Origin: Dactylosporangium sucinum
GTDB taxonomy: Bacteria > Actinomycetota > Actinomycetes > Mycobacteriales > Micromonosporaceae
Length of the DNA stretch: 64,000 nucleotides
Assembly (NCBI RefSeq): GCF_014647515.1
Contig: NZ_BMPI01000005.1
Location: forward strand, 62,001-126,000
Direction of reading: 5' to 3'
Below are positions 38,514 through 47,183 of the stretch, in pieces. The position numbers and the translations under genes were made by a program. How positions within the stretch are numbered: the first letter of the stretch is position 1; each line of letters starts with the position of its first letter. Under the pieces are notes generated by a model. The model was not told the origin of the DNA. It worked only from the letters and a program-made list of their open reading frames with translations, and ran no database searches.

Positions 38514-39335
38514 TCATGTGATCGCCGGCCAGCCCGCGGCCGCCGCGATGGCGTCCAGCTCGCGGGTCAGGTCCGCGGCCGGCGGGTAGTCGCCGTCGCG
38601 CTCCAGCATCAGGGCCGGCGGCGTCGTGCGCGCGCAGAGCTCCTTGACCAGATCGAGGACGGGCTCGGGGAGCGCGTCGGTGTGTGTGTCGTGGTAGTAC
38701 CCGTCGTGCTCCACGCCGCCCGCGACGTGCACGTAGGCGATCCGCTCCAGCGGCAGCGCGTCGAGGAGCACCAGCGGGTCCTCGTGGCGGTTGCGGGCGT
38801 TGGCGTACACGTTGGCGATGTCGAGGAGCAGGCCGCAGCCGGTGCGGTCGAGGATCTCGGTGAGGAACTCGGCCTCGGTCAGCTCCGCGTCGGGCCAGTC
38901 GAACAGGGCGGCGATCGGCTCCAGCGCCAGCGGCACGCCGCCCAGCGCCGACTGCGTGCGGCGGACGTTGGCGACGATCGCGTCGATCGCCTCGTGCGTG
39001 CGGGGGACCGGCAGCAGGTGCCCGGCCTCCAGCCCGCCCGCCCGCACGAACGCGATGTGCTCGCTGACCAGCGGGGCGCCGAGCGCGGCCGCGCACCTCG
39101 CGAGGTGCGCGGCCCGGGCGTCGTCGACCGGTTCGGCGCCGCCGAGCGAGAGCCTGACCCCGTGCGGTATCACCGTCACGCCCCGCTCGACGAGCGCCTG
39201 GAGCCCCTCTGGCAGCAATTTTTCCGGGTGTACCGACTCCGCCACGACTTCGGTGAAGCGGAGCCCGGGCAGGCCGGCCACGTAGCCGGCGATCTCCGGG
39301 CGCCAGCCGATCGCGACGCCGTACCGGGGGGTCAT
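38514..39335 (-). CDS. DUF692 multinuclear non-heme iron oxidase (MNIO)
   Basis: The 273-residue TIM-barrel protein belongs to DUF692, the family of MbnB and TglH, iron enzymes that oxidatively modify cysteine or nearby residues of ribosomal peptides. Likely metal ligands are spread as expected: IPHGVRLSLGG, VSEHIAF, LALEPIAALFDWP, LLLDIANVYANARN, YVHVAGG followed by HDTHTD, and MLERDGDYP. ATG overlaps the stop of the TIGR04222 gene (ATGA), so enzyme and probable substrate are made in fixed ratio. The specific modification is unknown. Confidence 0.9.
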   Translation of the reverse strand: MTPRYGVAIGWRPEIAGYVAGLPGLRFTEVVAESVHPEKLLPEGLQALVERGVTVIPHGVRLSLGGAEPVDDARAAHLARCAAALGAPLVSEHIAFVRAGGLEAGHLLPVPRTHEAIDAIVANVRRTQSALGGVPLALEPIAALFDWPDAELTEAEFLTEILDRTGCGLLLDIANVYANARNRHEDPLVLLDALPLERIAYVHVAGGVEHDGYYHDTHTDALPEPVLDLVKELCARTTPPALMLERDGDYPPAADLTRELDAIAAAAGWPAIT

Positions 39336-40252
39336 CCCCCACAGCCCCCGCCGCCGCCGCAGCCGCCGCCACCGCCGCAGCTGGATCCGCTGCTGCAGCT
39401 GCTGCTGCTACCGCTGTCGGATCCGCCGCTGGAGCCGCTGTCGTAGTACCCGCCGCCGGACTGGGCGACGTTGCGCTGCAGCTCGGCCTCCTGCGCGAAG
39501 GCCGGGTCGGCCAGCCAGAACGCGCCGACGCCGAAGAGGCCCACGCTGAGCGCGGCGCCCGCCGGGCCGTAGGTCGCCCAGGACGGCGACTGGCCCGGGT
39601 GCAGGTGGTGGACCTGGGTGCGCATCCGGCTGAGCAGCCGCTTGCCGGCCGCCGACACCCGGGGCACGCGCAGCAGCAGGAACGCCACGATGACGACCGG
39701 GATCATCAGCAGGACGAGGTTGGTGACCGGCTTGTCGTTGGCCATGCCGGAGAAGATCCGGGCGATGCCGAGCGCGACCACCGCGAACACGACCAGCGCG
39801 CCGGTGCGGACCTTGTGGCGGGTGTCCTCGGTGAGGATCCAGCCGTCCTGGCCCATCTGCGCCTCGGTGCGGGCCAGGACGTCGTTGACGAGCTTGTCGT
39901 TCTGCGCCGCGCGGGCGGTGACCTGCCGGCCGGCGGCCGCGTAGATCGCGTGGTCGAGCTCGGAGGCGCCGGTCGGGGGCAGGTTCAGCTGCTTGAGGTA
40001 CCCGCGGTTGTCGCTCTCGATCGAGCCGGCAGCGCGCAGCGAGGCGAGGGAGCTGTAGACGGCGAGGCGCCGGTCGCCGTTGAGCAGCGCCGCCTGGGTG
40101 GGCGTCAGGTCGCGTGCCTGGCGCAGCGAGGGACCGCCCGTGTAACCGCGCCGCCAGATGAGCACGGCGATGATCGCGAGTGCGGCGAGTCCGAAGTAGA
40201 GCCACAGGAACTGGGGGCCGGCGATGCCCCAGGTGTCCCCGGGACCCGCCAC
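39332..40252 (-). CDS. TIGR04222 membrane protein with periodic cysteine tail
   Basis: The 306-residue protein starts with GDTWGIAGPQFLWLYFGLAA, a membrane segment, then a cytoplasmic region (LTPTQAALLNGDRRLAVYSSL, about 45-135). Two or more membrane segments follow at about 150-200, and another (GAALSVGLFGVGAFWLA) near 235. The extreme C-terminus is Ser/Gly-rich and ends in four cysteines spaced C-x5-C-x5-C-x5-C-G-G. TIGR04222 proteins are, as I recall, typical neighbours of DUF692 enzymes. GTG at 40252 is preferred because AGGA lies eight bases upstream; ATG at 40267 is an alternative. Confidence 0.85.
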   Translation of the reverse strand: MAGPGDTWGIAGPQFLWLYFGLAALAIIAVLIWRRGYTGGPSLRQARDLTPTQAALLNGDRRLAVYSSLASLRAAGSIESDNRGYLKQLNLPPTGASELDHAIYAAAGRQVTARAAQNDKLVNDVLARTEAQMGQDGWILTEDTRHKVRTGALVVFAVVALGIARIFSGMANDKPVTNLVLLMIPVVIVAFLLLRVPRVSAAGKRLLSRMRTQVHHLHPGQSPSWATYGPAGAALSVGLFGVGAFWLADPAFAQEAELQRNVAQSGGGYYDSGSSGGSDSGSSSSCSSGSSCGGGGGCGGGGGCGG

Positions 40253-40339
40253 GATCGATGTCCTCATGCGCTCAGTGTGGGTGCCGGTGCCAAGTCGGTC
40301 ATGTCATCGGATGGACACTTGAGGAAAGCTTGCGCTGCG

Positions 40340-40909
40340 TCACTGCCTGCGCACGGCCGCCTCGACCAGGTTGAGGACCGCCTCCAGGTCCTGCACGGGC
40401 CGGCCGGTGGCCAGGTGCAGCACGAGGCCGTCGTAGGCCAGCTCGAGGAACTGGGCGAGGATGCCGATGGGCACGTCTGCCCGCAGTACACCCGCCTCCA
40501 ACTGCCGCTGGAGACGCTCCCGGGTCGCCGCGGCCACCGCCTCGGACCGGGCCGCCCAGCGCTTGGCGAACTCGGGGTCGGTGCGCAGCCGCCGCGACAC
40601 CTCCAGCTGGCTGCCGAGCCAGCCGGTGACGTCCGGCTCGGTGCGCGCGAGCAGATCGCGCATCACCTGCACGAGGCCGTGCTGGGCGACGGTCGCTACC
40701 ATGGTCGCGGCATCGTCCTCGGCGACCGCCAGGAAGAGCGAGTCCTTGTCGCGGAAGTGGTGGAAGATCGCCCCGCGGGACAGGCCGATCTCCTCTTCGA
40801 GCCGCCGGACGGTGGCGCCCTCGTAGCCATGGCGGGCGAAACAGGTCCGCGCGCCGGTGAGGATCTCCCTCCGGCGTGCGTCGAGCTGGTCCTGGCTGAC
40901 CCTGGGCAC
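40340..40909 (-). CDS. acnR: TetR-family regulator, AcnR-like
   Basis: The 189-residue protein has an N-terminal TetR helix-turn-helix (HGYEGATVRRLEEEIGLSRGAIFHHFRDKDSLFL, about 29-62) and a C-terminal domain like AcnR, the repressor of aconitase in Corynebacterium. GTG at 40909 gives the family start MPRVSQDQLDARRREIL. It follows a CATAAT -10 box by seven bases, so it is probably leaderless. A dyad overlapping this promoter also occurs upstream of acnA at 50588-50606, supporting the assignment. Confidence 0.8.
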   Translation of the reverse strand: MPRVSQDQLDARRREILTGARTCFARHGYEGATVRRLEEEIGLSRGAIFHHFRDKDSLFLAVAEDDAATMVATVAQHGLVQVMRDLLARTEPDVTGWLGSQLEVSRRLRTDPEFAKRWAARSEAVAAATRERLQRQLEAGVLRADVPIGILAQFLELAYDGLVLHLATGRPVQDLEAVLNLVEAAVRRQ

Positions 40910-40916
40910 GTGGTTG

Positions 40917-40941
40917 ATTATGCAAGCCGTACATACGGTTT
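40917..40941 (-). promoter_or_regulatory. acnR promoter and autoregulatory operator
   Basis: The minus-strand -10 box CATAAT occupies 40922-40917, seven bases before the GTG start. Directly upstream, CCGTA-CA-TACGG (40927-40938) is a dyad of the kind TetR dimers bind. The wider 19-base segment at 40923-40941 matches the acnA upstream region at 16 of 19 positions. Confidence 0.65.
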
Positions 40942-41031
40942 GGCATCTCGCCGATTTCTTGCGGGGCTTTTGTACTATTTTGTGCACGCCTACGTAAAGA
41001 TGAGGATCTGTTCGATACCAATCCGGTCACG

Positions 41032-41037
41032 TAACCT
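41032..41037 (+). promoter_or_regulatory. -10 element, probable leaderless promoter
   Basis: TAACCT is six bases before the GTG at 41044. No ribosome binding site is present. Confidence 0.5.
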
Positions 41038-41043
41038 GCCCGC

Positions 41044-41691
41044 GTGCCCCTGTTGTTGCTCAGCCTGGACGACACCCTGCTGGACAGGGCTGGGGCGTTC
41101 CGCGCTTGGGCGGCGGACCTCCTGGGACGCATCGGTGCGCCCGAATATGATCTCGACTGGCTGCTGGACGTCGACGCCGACGGGATGACGTCGGCCTGGG
41201 ACGTGGCCGAGGCGGTACGCGAGCGGTACGGGTTGCGCATCGCCGCGATCGACCTGGTCGAGGAGCTCCGCGGCGCGATCATCAACCGGGTCCGGTTCGA
41301 CCCGCTGACCGCGTGCGCGCTGGCCATCGCCGAGGACTCCGGCTGGGTGCCGGTGGTCGTCACCAACGGTGAGACCCGGCAGCAGGAGGAGAAACTGCGC
41401 AAGACGGGGCTCGACCGGTACCTCGCCGACTGGGTCATCTCGGAGGAGGCGGGCGTGCGCAAGCCCAACCCGCGCATCTTCGCGATCGCCGCGGAGCGGG
41501 CCCGGATGCGGCTCGGCGGGGCGTGGATGATCGGCGACAGCCCCGAGGCCGACATCGGCGGGGCCGCCGGCGCGGGGATCCGCAGCGTGTGGCTGCACCG
41601 TGGGCGGCGATGGAGCGAGCGCCGCTACGCGCCGACCCGCACGGCTGAGGGTGTCATCGCGGCGATCGCGCAGGTCATGGCGTCGCGGTAA
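41044..41691 (+). CDS. HAD-like protein lacking the nucleophilic aspartate
   Basis: The 215-residue protein has the HAD phosphatase/dehalogenase fold: motif II VVVTNGETRQQEEKL near residue 99, the motif III lysine in EEAGVRKPNPRIF near 138, and motif IV MIGDSPEADIGGAAGAG near 161. In motif I the expected D-x-D-x-T reads Ser7-Leu-Asp-Asp-Thr, so the nucleophilic Asp is replaced by Ser. The protein may be inactive as a phosphatase or have another role. Other motifs and codon use are intact. Confidence 0.85.
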   Translation: MPLLLLSLDDTLLDRAGAFRAWAADLLGRIGAPEYDLDWLLDVDADGMTSAWDVAEAVRERYGLRIAAIDLVEELRGAIINRVRFDPLTACALAIAEDSGWVPVVVTNGETRQQEEKLRKTGLDRYLADWVISEEAGVRKPNPRIFAIAAERARMRLGGAWMIGDSPEADIGGAAGAGIRSVWLHRGRRWSERRYAPTRTAEGVIAAIAQVMASR

Positions 41692-41830
41692 ATCGGTTGT
41701 GCATCGGCCTGGGGTCCGTCAGGCTGGTTCTCTGTCTTCGGAGTGAGAGGAGGTTGGTTCGCATGGCTGCCGTCACGGCGCGCTTCCGCATGCCTGCTTC
41801 CCTTCTTCTCTCGACTTTGGAGACCTCGCG

Positions 41831-42712
41831 TTGCGCGACCACACCCGTTCACAGCGCCGTCGCTTCGACGATGACGACGCAACCTTCGTAAAGCGGAACA
41901 CCCCGCAGTACCTCCCGGCGCCCGACGCCGAGGAGGACACCGGCTGGAGCAGCTGGGACGCGCCGGGCGTCCAGCACGGGCCGGAGCCGATCCCCGACTG
42001 GGTGATCACCGAGCTCGCCGCCAGGGACACCGACCTCGGCGTGCTCAAGACCGGCAAGGAAGCCGACGTCCATCTCGTGGAGCGGGCCGTGCCGGATACC
42101 GACCGGCGGGTCCTGCTCGCTGCCAAGCGGTACCGTGCGGCCGAGCACCGGCTCTTCCACCGCGACGCCGGCTACCTGGAGGGCCGGCGGGTCCGGGCGT
42201 CCCGGGTCAACCGGGCCATGGAGGGGCGCACCTCGTTCGGCCGCGAGATGATCGCCGGCCAGTGGGCCCAGGCCGAGTTCGCCGCCCTGGCCGGGCTCTG
42301 GGAGCTGGGCGTCGCCGTGCCGTACCCGGTGCAGCTGCTGGGCACCGAGCTGATGCTGGAGTTCATCGGCGAGCCGGACGGCACCGGCGCGCCGCGGCTC
42401 GCCCAGGTCCGGGCCGATCGGGACGCGCTGGAGCACCTGTGGGCGCAGCTCGTTGACGCCCTGCGGGTGCTGGCCCGCTCGGGCCTGGCCCACGGTGACC
42501 TGTCGCCGTACAACCTCCTGGTCGACGGCGAGCGGCTGGTCCTCATCGACCTGCCGCAGATCGTCGACGTCGTGATCAACCCGAACGGCCGGGAGTTCCT
42601 GGCCCGGGACGTCCGCAACGTGGCGCGCTGGTTCGTGGGCAAGGGCCTGGAGATCGATCCGGACCCGTTGATCGCCGAGCTGGTCCACGACGCGGGCCTG
42701 CGAATTCCTTAG
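41831..42712 (+). CDS. RIO1-type protein kinase
   Basis: The 293-residue atypical Ser/Thr kinase has an acidic N-terminus (RRRFDDDDATFVKRNTPQYLP), the ATP-lysine region LLAAKRYRAAEHRLF, catalytic HGDLSPYNLLV near residue 219 and the metal-binding LIDLPQIVD near 236. RIO kinases act in ribosome maturation in eukaryotes; the bacterial role is unknown. The TTG start is chosen because GGAG lies eight bases upstream and the family N-terminus begins there. Its stop overlaps the convergent oxidoreductase stop. Confidence 0.88.
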   Translation: MRDHTRSQRRRFDDDDATFVKRNTPQYLPAPDAEEDTGWSSWDAPGVQHGPEPIPDWVITELAARDTDLGVLKTGKEADVHLVERAVPDTDRRVLLAAKRYRAAEHRLFHRDAGYLEGRRVRASRVNRAMEGRTSFGREMIAGQWAQAEFAALAGLWELGVAVPYPVQLLGTELMLEFIGEPDGTGAPRLAQVRADRDALEHLWAQLVDALRVLARSGLAHGDLSPYNLLVDGERLVLIDLPQIVDVVINPNGREFLARDVRNVARWFVGKGLEIDPDPLIAELVHDAGLRIP

Positions 42713-43668
42713 GGAATCAGCAGCAGCTTTCCGGTCGACTCGCGACCCTCCAGGGCCGCATATGCGTCGGCCACGGCGTCGAGCGGATAGCGCCCCGTGA
42801 TGGGGATGTCAAGGACACCGTCGGCGATCCAGCCGAACAGCGTTTCGGAGCGCTCCAGCAATTCGTGCCGGGCCGCGATGAAATGCGCGAGCGTTGGCCG
42901 GGTCAGCGAATATGACCCGGCCATCAATCGCAATGGATCGAATGGCGGAACCTTGCCGCTCGACGCCCCGAACAGCACCAGAGAACCGCGCGGGCGCAAT
43001 GCCGCGAGGCTGGTGTCAAATGTGTCTTTCCCCACACCGTCATAGACGGCGTCGACGCCCCTTCCGTCGGTGAACTCACGCACGGCGTCGAGCGCGTCAC
43101 CGTACGGCACGGCGGCGACGGCGCCGTTGGCCTCGGCGACGGCCCGCTTCTCCGGCGTCGAGGCGGTCGCGACCACCCGGCCGCCGAGGTGCGTGACCAG
43201 CCGGGTCAGCAGCTGGCCCATCCCGCCGGCGGCGGCGTGCACGAGGACGGCGTCTCCCGGCCGTACCGCAAACGAGTCGTGCGTCAGGTAGTGCGCGGTC
43301 AGCCCCTGGAGGATCGCCGCGGCCGCCTGCTCGGTGCTGACGCCTTCGGGCACCGGCACCAGCCGGTCGGCGGGGACCAGCGCCTGCTCGGCGTGGCTGC
43401 CGGGGATGGTGGTCCAGGCCACCCGGTCGCCGGGAGCGAAGCCCTCCACGTCCCCGGCGAAGCTGAGCACGGTGCCCGCGCCCTCGCTGCCGAGGACGGC
43501 TGGCAGGGCCACCTGGTAGGTGCCGGTGCGCTGGTAGACGTCCATGAAGTTGACCCCGCTGGCCTCGACCAGCACCAGGGCCTGCCCCGGGCCGGGGACC
43601 GGAGCCGGCCGGTCCTGCACGTGCAGGACGGATCGATCGCCGTACTCCTCGAACACCACCGCGCGCAT
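42709..43668 (-). CDS. NADPH:quinone oxidoreductase (zinc-free MDR family)
   Basis: This 319-residue protein is of the medium-chain reductase superfamily, quinone oxidoreductase branch. It has the GVNFMDVYQRTGTY segment near residue 38, the nucleotide-binding AAAGGMGQLLTRLVTHLGG near 145, and lacks the zinc-binding cysteines of alcohol dehydrogenases. GGAGG precedes the ATG. Typical substrates are quinones or enones; the one here is unknown. Confidence 0.9.
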   Translation of the reverse strand: MRAVVFEEYGDRSVLHVQDRPAPVPGPGQALVLVEASGVNFMDVYQRTGTYQVALPAVLGSEGAGTVLSFAGDVEGFAPGDRVAWTTIPGSHAEQALVPADRLVPVPEGVSTEQAAAAILQGLTAHYLTHDSFAVRPGDAVLVHAAAGGMGQLLTRLVTHLGGRVVATASTPEKRAVAEANGAVAAVPYGDALDAVREFTDGRGVDAVYDGVGKDTFDTSLAALRPRGSLVLFGASSGKVPPFDPLRLMAGSYSLTRPTLAHFIAARHELLERSETLFGWIADGVLDIPITGRYPLDAVADAYAALEGRESTGKLLLIP

Positions 43669-43770
43669 CTGGCCTCCCTTGCGTGTGTCGTCTTCCTGTC
43701 TACCCCAAACCGCCGATCGGTTTTGTCAGGGGGCTCACGTAGCATCCGGGGGTCTTTGGAGGTGAGCGGC

Positions 43771-46740
43771 GTGGCGCCGACCCATCGTCTCGCGATCGAT
43801 CTTGGCACCTGCCACACCGTGGCGGTGGTGCGCCGTGGCGACGAGGCCCCCCGTGCCCTGCTGTTCGACGGCTCGCCCGTCATGGCCTCCGGCATCTACG
43901 CGGACGAGCACGGCAAGCTGTCGGTCGGGCGCGACGCCGAGCGGCTGAGCCAGCTCGCCCCGGAGCGTTTCGAGCCCTATCCCAAGCGTTCGGTCGACGA
44001 GGGCTCGGTGCTGCTCGGGCAGGTCGAGGTCACCGTCGTGGAGATGCTCGCCTCGCTGCTGCGGCGGGCCGCCGAGGAGTCGCTGCAGGCCGGCGTCAAC
44101 CCGGTGGGCTCGACCGTGCTCACCTGCCCGGCCGACTGGGGCGGCCAGCGGCGCAACGTGCTGCTGGAGGCCGCCCGCGCGGCCAACCTGGGCCCGGTCG
44201 TCCTGGTCGACGAGCCGATCGCCGCCGCGACCTACTGCCTGCGCGTGCTCGGCCAGCAGGTCGCCCCGCTGCAGTCGCTCGCCGTGTTCGACTTCGGCGG
44301 CGGCACGCTCGACGTCTCCGTCGTCCGGCGGGAGTTCGACGGCCTGCGTGTCATGGGCGTCGGCGGCCTCGACGACCTCGGCGGCGTCGACATCGACGCG
44401 GCCCTCGTCGGCCACCTGGGCCAGCTCATCAGCCTGCGCCACCCGGAGCTGTGGCAGCGCCTGTCCAACCCGGACTCCCCGGCCGCCCACCGCGACCGCC
44501 GCGCGCTGTGGAGTGAGGTCCGCGCGGCCAAGGAGATGCTGTCGCGCGCCGCCTCCGCCCCGATCCACGTCCCCGGCACCGAGGAGGCCCTCCACCTCAC
44601 CCGCGAGGAACTGGAGCGGGTCGCCGGCCCGCTCATCGACCGCGCCGTCGACGAGACCCGCCGCGTCCTTGAGCGGGCCGGCGTCGACGTGCGCCAGCTC
44701 GCGGGCGTGTTCCTGGTCGGCGGCTCCAGCCGCATCCCGCTCGTGGCGAGCCGCCTGCACGCCCGCTTCGGGGTTGCTCCTGTCGTGCCGGAGCAGCCGG
44801 AGCTGCCGGTCGCGTATGGCGGCATGCTCGCGGTGGGCGCGAAGGGCCAACAGTTCGACACCCCGCCGCCCGCGTCCGGCCCGGTCTCGGCCACGCCGGT
44901 GTCGCCGGGCTTCCAGCCCCGCACGCCGTTTCCGGTGTCGTCGATGCCCGCCGCGCCGGGGACCGGGGCGTTCGGGGTCGCGGCCTCGCAGACGTTCGCC
45001 GCGCAGGCGCCCGCCCAGGCCTCGCCGATGTCCGGGCCGCCGGCCTCGGCACCGGCCTCGCCCGGCACCGGGGCATATCCGGGGTCGCCGGCCGCGCCGT
45101 CGTCGCCGGGCGCCGGCCCGTTCGCCGGGGCGCCGGCCGCGTTCGCCGGCGCGCCCAGGCCGGGGATGCCGGGCGCGATGCCGCCGCCGGGCGGGTTCGG
45201 CGGGCCGGCCGGGCCCGTGCCGCCGACGTTCGGCGGGCCCACGACGGCGCCGCCGCCGGTGCCGATCGTGGTTCGGCCGCGGCGGCGGGTCTGGCCCTGG
45301 GTCACGCTCGTGCTGGTCCTGTCGCTCGTCGGCGGCTGCCTGTGGGGCGGCACGAAGGTGTTCGGCTGGATCGGCGACCAGTTCGAGTCGGCGACCGAGA
45401 ACTTCCCGGGCGTCACGCCCACCGACGAGAACGGTGAGCTCAAGCACCCGAAGGCCGAGGGCCTCAAGGCGGGCGAGCCGCTGTCGTTCGAGACCGCCGG
45501 GACGGTCACCGCGCTGGCCGGCAACGGCGTGGTCTACGTGGCCGCGACGCTGGAGGGCAAGACGCACCTCCGTGCGTATGCGCCGGCGGGTGCCCAGCTG
45601 TGGGAGCAGATCATCTCGATGGAGCCGACCGAGCTCCACCTGCAGACCGTCGGCGACCTGCTCATCATCGACGGCGACAGCGACGCCACCCGCGGCGACC
45701 AGGACTCGCGCGCGGTGGCCGACCTCAAGGACGGCGGCAAGGTGCTCTGGACGCAGGCCTGGGACAACCGGCTCGACCTGTTCTACCAGGGCACCGACGC
45801 GGTCAGCGAGTTCCGCGGCAGCAAGCCGGCGCTGCACCGGGTCGACCTGCGCACCGGCCAGTCGAAGTGGTCGCGGCCCGGCATCAACAGCACGGCCATC
45901 AACGGCATGCGCACCGCGCGTCCGGCGCTCACGTGGCCGGGCCAGGCCTCGGTGGGGCCGGTGCCGTCGTACGAGCTGGACTTCAACGGCTGGATGCCGT
46001 TCCAGGAGACGATCGCCGCCGACCCGGCCGTCGCCGTGCAGCTCGACCAGGGTGGCAAGCTCACCAAGGTCGACCTCGCCAGCGGCCAGCCGAAGGGCTC
46101 GGCGCCGATCGAGGTCGAGATGCGCGACCCGTGGCTGGTCTACAACGGCATGATCGTGGTCAAGACGCCCGACACGTCGAACTCGATCACCGGCTACAAG
46201 CTCGCCGACTTCAGCAAGGCGTGGGACTTCAGGACGCCGGCGGGCGTCGAGATCGACGACATGCGCCCGTGCGGCCAGACGCTGATCTGCGCGCTGGGCG
46301 AGCAGGGCCTCAACTACCGCGTCGTCGGCATCGACGTTGCCTCCGGCAAGGAGAAGTGGACGAACCCCATCGGCGACGAGCCGCGGTGGTACGTGCTCGA
46401 CGGGCAGCTCGTCCTCGGCGGCGGCGCGTTCACCTCGGTCGACGACCCGGCGGTCATCGACCCCGCGACCGGCAAGGCGAAGCACACGATCGGCGACGGG
46501 TTGACGTCGAAGACCGCCTACGCCGGCTCCGGCGGCCGGGTGGCCATGGTCACGATCCGGGGCGCCGCCTCGGCCTGGCAGGTCGCCGTCGCCAACGTCG
46601 GCGACGGCAAGGTGATCGGCTCGGCCGACTACGGCGCCACCATCGTCACGAACGTCTCCCTCAGCAACAACGCGGTGGTGGTGTTCGACGACGACAAGCT
46701 GAAGAAGGTGTGGCGGTTCGAGGTGCCCGCGCCGAAGTAG
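43771..46740 (+). CDS. Hsp70-like ATPase fused to an extracytoplasmic beta-propeller
   Basis: The 989-residue protein has an N-terminal Hsp70 ATPase domain (residues 1-350: AIDLGTCHTVAVV, VFDFGGGTLDVSVV, VFLVGGSSRIPLV). A Pro/Ala/Gly-rich linker follows (about 360-505), then one membrane segment (WPWVTLVLVLSLVGGCLW, about 506-525) and a PQQ/beta-propeller-like domain (about 545-989) with repeats such as VVYVAATLEGKTHLRAYAPAG. There is no Hsp70 substrate-binding domain. The layout suggests signalling between cytoplasm and wall. GTG at 43771 is chosen because GGAGG lies eight bases upstream. Confidence 0.88.
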   Translation: MAPTHRLAIDLGTCHTVAVVRRGDEAPRALLFDGSPVMASGIYADEHGKLSVGRDAERLSQLAPERFEPYPKRSVDEGSVLLGQVEVTVVEMLASLLRRAAEESLQAGVNPVGSTVLTCPADWGGQRRNVLLEAARAANLGPVVLVDEPIAAATYCLRVLGQQVAPLQSLAVFDFGGGTLDVSVVRREFDGLRVMGVGGLDDLGGVDIDAALVGHLGQLISLRHPELWQRLSNPDSPAAHRDRRALWSEVRAAKEMLSRAASAPIHVPGTEEALHLTREELERVAGPLIDRAVDETRRVLERAGVDVRQLAGVFLVGGSSRIPLVASRLHARFGVAPVVPEQPELPVAYGGMLAVGAKGQQFDTPPPASGPVSATPVSPGFQPRTPFPVSSMPAAPGTGAFGVAASQTFAAQAPAQASPMSGPPASAPASPGTGAYPGSPAAPSSPGAGPFAGAPAAFAGAPRPGMPGAMPPPGGFGGPAGPVPPTFGGPTTAPPPVPIVVRPRRRVWPWVTLVLVLSLVGGCLWGGTKVFGWIGDQFESATENFPGVTPTDENGELKHPKAEGLKAGEPLSFETAGTVTALAGNGVVYVAATLEGKTHLRAYAPAGAQLWEQIISMEPTELHLQTVGDLLIIDGDSDATRGDQDSRAVADLKDGGKVLWTQAWDNRLDLFYQGTDAVSEFRGSKPALHRVDLRTGQSKWSRPGINSTAINGMRTARPALTWPGQASVGPVPSYELDFNGWMPFQETIAADPAVAVQLDQGGKLTKVDLASGQPKGSAPIEVEMRDPWLVYNGMIVVKTPDTSNSITGYKLADFSKAWDFRTPAGVEIDDMRPCGQTLICALGEQGLNYRVVGIDVASGKEKWTNPIGDEPRWYVLDGQLVLGGGAFTSVDDPAVIDPATGKAKHTIGDGLTSKTAYAGSGGRVAMVTIRGAASAWQVAVANVGDGKVIGSADYGATIVTNVSLSNNAVVVFDDDKLKKVWRFEVPAPK

Positions 46741-46909
46741 ACGCGGGGCGGGGCTGCGGCGCGCCTCGGGTGCCTCGGGGCAGGGCCGGTCGGGGGCCGC
46801 CCGCGCCAGCGCCGCCCGCGCCAGCGCCGCCCGCGCCGCGCGCCGGCCGGGTCCGCTGCGCTCGGCTGCGCTCGCCTGCGGCTGTTCGGTTCGTGGCTGG
46901 CTGGGCGGT

Positions 46910-46969
46910 CCATGATCGTGGGAAGCGTCTGGTTGTCGGGGGCGGGCCAGATGGTTCCCACGATCATGG
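46910..46969. repeat. palindromic repeat, family C copy 3
   Basis: CCATGATCGTGGGAA (46910-46924) pairs perfectly with 46955-46969. The core contains GCGTCTGG and CCAGA, which form a second inner stem. This roughly 495-base gap (46741-47236) also holds copy 4 and an upstream dyad, but no gene. Confidence 0.85.
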
Positions 46970-47029
46970 GGTCGGCGGGCGTCGGTGGCTGGTCTGCGAG
47001 GGGTCGGGGCGTGGCCGGCGCGCGGCGCC

Positions 47030-47085
47030 CATGATCGATGGAGCGTTCTGGCTGCCATGGCGACCGGAACTCTCCATCGATCATG
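47030..47085. repeat. palindromic repeat, family C copy 4
   Basis: CATGATCGATGGAG (47030-47043) pairs perfectly with 47072-47085. The core (GTTCTGG...CCGGAAC) extends the dyad. It lies 60 bases after copy 3 in the same orientation. Confidence 0.85.
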
Positions 47086-47183
47086 AGGAGGCGCCGGACG
47101 GAGTCCCGACGTCGTCTCGTGGCCGACCGCCGTCCGCGAAACGGACCCTAGTCCGACATGTCCGTCGGGGCAGCGACGTCCAT

